DNA from: Gp6-AA40 sp963772955
GTDB taxonomy: Bacteria; Acidobacteriota; Vicinamibacteria; Vicinamibacterales; UBA2999
Assembly (NCBI GenBank): GCA_963772955.1
Contig: CAVYZF010000002.1
Coordinates: forward strand, 110,483 to 174,482
Reading direction: 5' to 3'
DNA length: 64,000 nucleotides
Part shown: piece by piece, positions 61,731-64,000 of the stretch
How positions within the stretch are numbered: the stretch's first letter is position 1
Layout: every line of letters begins with the position of its first letter
Program-made: the position numbers and the translations under genes
Notes under the pieces: generated by a model
The model's database searches: none
Told to the model about the DNA's origin: nothing
What the model saw: the letters and a program-made list of their open reading frames with translations, nothing else

Positions 61731-64000
61731 GTGAGTAAGCGACATCGCTCGTTCCTTCTTGCTTCGCTCCTTCCAGCATTCCTGCTCGGCAGCGTGTTCG
61801 CTGTCGTTCAGGCTCAGAATGCCGGAGCGCCGGCAGTCAGACAGACGCGCTGGTCTGATCCCGCCACCTGGCCGGACCGGAAGGCGCCAGCCGCTGGCGA
61901 CAAGGTCACCATTGCAAAAGACAAGAATGTGCTCCTCGACGTCAGTCCGCCGGCGCTGGGCAGTCTGACTATCGAGGGCACACTCAGCTTCGCAAACAAT
62001 GCTGACCTTGAACTGACCACCGAGTGGATCATGTTGCACGGGGAACTGGAAATCGGCACCGAAGCCAGGCCCCATACACGCACGGCGACAATTACCCTCA
62101 CCAACAACGTCAAAGACGAAGACATGAGCGGGACGGGTGGAACGAATGACCGCAGTGACCGCGGGATCATGCTCATGGGCGGAACCCTGAACCTGCACGG
62201 TAACCGGACGAACTCCTGGACGAAGCTGTCCAAGACCGCCGAAGCAGGCAGCAACTCGATTGAAGTCCTGAACGCCGCTGGCTGGCGAGTCGGCGACGAG
62301 ATTGTCCTCGCGTCCACGGATTTCGATCCCAGGCAGGCAGAGCGGCGAACCATTTCCGCCATCCGTGGGAATGTGATCACGCTCGACAGGAAACTGGACT
62401 ACATGCACTTCGGCAAGATCACCTTCGACGTGGATGAACGTGGCGAAGTCGCTATGCTGACGCGCAATATCCGTATCCAGGCATCAGCCGACGCGGAACA
62501 GTCGTTCTACGGCGGGCACGTGATGGCGATGGGCGCGAGCAAGATGTTTGTCGAGGGTGTCGAGTTCCAGCGAATGGGCCAGAACCTGACTCTTGCCCGG
62601 TATCCGATCCACTGGCATCTGATCGGCGATGCAAAAGGGCAGTACATCAGGAACGCCGCGATCCACGACACCTACAACCGCTGTGTGACCGTGCATGGCA
62701 CGAATTTCCTGCGCGTTGAGAACAACGTGACCTACAACACCGTCGGTCACTGCTTCTTCCTCGAGGACGGCGTGGAGCACGGCAACGAGTATGTTCACAA
62801 CCTGGCGATCCAGACTAAGTGTCATACGTCCAAGCCGTGCGTCCCGACCAACCTCGCCGCGAGCGGCGAGACCAGAAACGGAACGAATGGCCAGCAATCC
62901 AAGGATGTCCTGCTGCCCTCGGACAACACGGCGGCGAGTTTCTGGATTACCAACCCGGACAACGTCTACCGGGACAACGTGGCCGCGGGTTCCGACTCGA
63001 ACGGCTTCTGGATGTCATTGCCGGAGCACCCGAACGGTAAATTCGAAGGCTCGGAGATCAGTGCGAAGACCTGGCCGCGTCGAACGCCATTCCGCGAGTT
63101 CAAGGGCAACGTCGCCCACTCCAACTACGACGCGTTCATGTTCGACCGAAACATTGCGGCCAATAACACGTTCGGTGTGACCGGCAGCTCGCATACCGGC
63201 CTTGAAAATCCCGCTGACCCGAACAGCACGGCGCTGGAATCGGTCTTCGAGGATCTCACCGCCTACAAGAACCGCAATGGCGGCATCTGGGGCCGCGGTG
63301 AGATGCACGTGTTCAGGAACGTGAGACTGGCCGACAACGCCATGGGCTTTACGCACGCGTCCGGCGCATTCGGTCGTTACGCCTTTACGTCACAAGTCGT
63401 CGACTCGCTGTTCGTGGGCGAAACCGAGAACATCGGCAACCCCACGACTGACGCGGAAAAGGCTTACGGTCGCAGCCTGCCGAAGCGCGAATTGCCGGAC
63501 TTCCCGATCCGCGGCTACGAGTACTACGATTACCGTCATGACGTGGTGAATACCACCTTTCGGAATTACGAGGACAACGCCACTCGCAAGACGGGAGCAA
63601 TCTCAAACCTGCTGTTTAGCAGCTTCGGGGTCAGCACCAATAACGCCTTCGAGCGCGTGAAATTCGTCAACGCCAAGCCGGTGTATTTCCCGCCGATGGC
63701 GAACAACAGCAAGTGGGCCAGCGATAATGGAGGCAGTACGTCCTATAAGACCGCGGCGTACCGCGACAAGGACGGCTCGCTCGGCGTTGGTCCCAATTCC
63801 TTCGTTCTCATCCACGACGGCGTCAACGACAGCATCGCAGTCGACGCGGAAGCCTGTGAGATCAAGCCCACCTGGAACGCTGCCGTGTGCAAGGGCGATG
63901 TCGGACGCCTGACTTTTGGCGGCGGCGGCGGCTTCGGCGGCGCTCGTGGTGCCGGTGGCGCCAGAGGCGCAGCTGCTGGTCCCGGCGGAGCCGCTGGTCC
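61731..64000 (+). CDS. secreted G8-domain beta-helix protein, CEMIP/TMEM2-like, copy 2 (partial)
   Basis: Open to the right edge: 756 residues are visible. It is a close paralog of copy 1: signal peptide SFLLASLLPAFLLGSVFAVV, the G8 domain RWSDPATWPDRKAPAAGDK, and the beta-helix with ARYPIHWHLIGDAKGQYI, RCVTVHGTNFLRVENNV and GHCFFLEDGVEHGNEYVHNL. They differ in the loop after the G8 domain (SGTGGTNDRSDRGIM) and in the linker, which here is Gly-rich from about residue 727. The GTG start has GGGGGGTTGATTCC upstream, as in copy 1. Whether the C-terminal domain is present is unknown. Confidence 0.88.
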   Translation, partial: MSKRHRSFLLASLLPAFLLGSVFAVVQAQNAGAPAVRQTRWSDPATWPDRKAPAAGDKVTIAKDKNVLLDVSPPALGSLTIEGTLSFANNADLELTTEWIMLHGELEIGTEARPHTRTATITLTNNVKDEDMSGTGGTNDRSDRGIMLMGGTLNLHGNRTNSWTKLSKTAEAGSNSIEVLNAAGWRVGDEIVLASTDFDPRQAERRTISAIRGNVITLDRKLDYMHFGKITFDVDERGEVAMLTRNIRIQASADAEQSFYGGHVMAMGASKMFVEGVEFQRMGQNLTLARYPIHWHLIGDAKGQYIRNAAIHDTYNRCVTVHGTNFLRVENNVTYNTVGHCFFLEDGVEHGNEYVHNLAIQTKCHTSKPCVPTNLAASGETRNGTNGQQSKDVLLPSDNTAASFWITNPDNVYRDNVAAGSDSNGFWMSLPEHPNGKFEGSEISAKTWPRRTPFREFKGNVAHSNYDAFMFDRNIAANNTFGVTGSSHTGLENPADPNSTALESVFEDLTAYKNRNGGIWGRGEMHVFRNVRLADNAMGFTHASGAFGRYAFTSQVVDSLFVGETENIGNPTTDAEKAYGRSLPKRELPDFPIRGYEYYDYRHDVVNTTFRNYEDNATRKTGAISNLLFSSFGVSTNNAFERVKFVNAKPVYFPPMANNSKWASDNGGSTSYKTAAYRDKDGSLGVGPNSFVLIHDGVNDSIAVDAEACEIKPTWNAAVCKGDVGRLTFGGGGGFGGARGAGGARGAAAGPGGAAG

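Overview
The window is GC-rich bacterial chromosome, read here as soil-type Acidobacteriota (probably near Vicinamibacteria). This is an inference from gene content: a PEGA-domain kinase-like protein, giant TonB-dependent receptors with an N-terminal carboxypeptidase-regulatory-like domain, DUF6526 and DUF6152 proteins, and repeated copies of an unnamed secreted family carrying a GRWEGDT motif. There is one tRNA gene (Glu, UUC). I see no rRNA and no CRISPR array.

Layout. 1-9 kb: kinase-like PEGA protein (cut by the left edge), SDR, hybrid histidine kinase, PQQ-type sugar dehydrogenase, STAS protein, acyl-CoA-dehydrogenase-like flavoprotein, SnoaL-like protein. 9-19 kb: AmpG-like permease, a broken Ku gene, a small envelope/stress group (DUF3618-like, holin-X-like, PRC-barrel, YtxH-like), S9 peptidase, CcdC-like protein, M48 peptidase, DUF1684 lipoprotein. 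19-25.6 kb: RRM protein, B12-binding radical SAM protein, YbhB-like protein, TonB-dependent receptor with a strong terminator. 25.7-34.9 kb: a co-directional minus-strand cluster of two metal-dependent amidohydrolases (one LigJ-like), a NitT/TauT-type ABC importer, a LigB-like extradiol dioxygenase, two RraA/LigK-type proteins and a DUF6056 membrane protein. Together these look like uptake plus 4,5-ring-cleavage of a protocatechuate- or gallate-like aromatic acid. 35-42 kb: secreted proteins, a vanadium-haloperoxidase/PAP2 protein with its outer-membrane partner, a class III aminotransferase and a secreted carboxymuconolactone-decarboxylase-like protein. 43-46.5 kb: tRNA-Glu, a remnant two-gene nucleotidyltransferase cassette and a 903-residue G8-domain protein resembling animal CEMIP/TMEM2. 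46.5-57.8 kb: almost every gene is broken by frameshifts, stops or truncation, and there is a decayed IS-type integrase. 57.9-64 kb: DUF4345 protein, a chimeric TonB-dependent receptor and, divergent from it, a second G8/CEMIP-like gene running off the right edge.

The two most interesting themes are the aromatic ring-cleavage cluster, with its importer embedded between the enzymes, and the duplicated G8/CEMIP-like proteins, one copy sharing a divergent promoter region with a TonB receptor and so suggesting glycan capture. A third is structural: inverted or tandem repeats occupy several spacers between co-directional genes (8.45, 28.5, 29.7, 33.5, 34.6 and 50.65 kb). The many frameshifts are either local sequence error or true decay; the sequence alone cannot settle which, although long intact genes lie on both sides of the damaged stretch.
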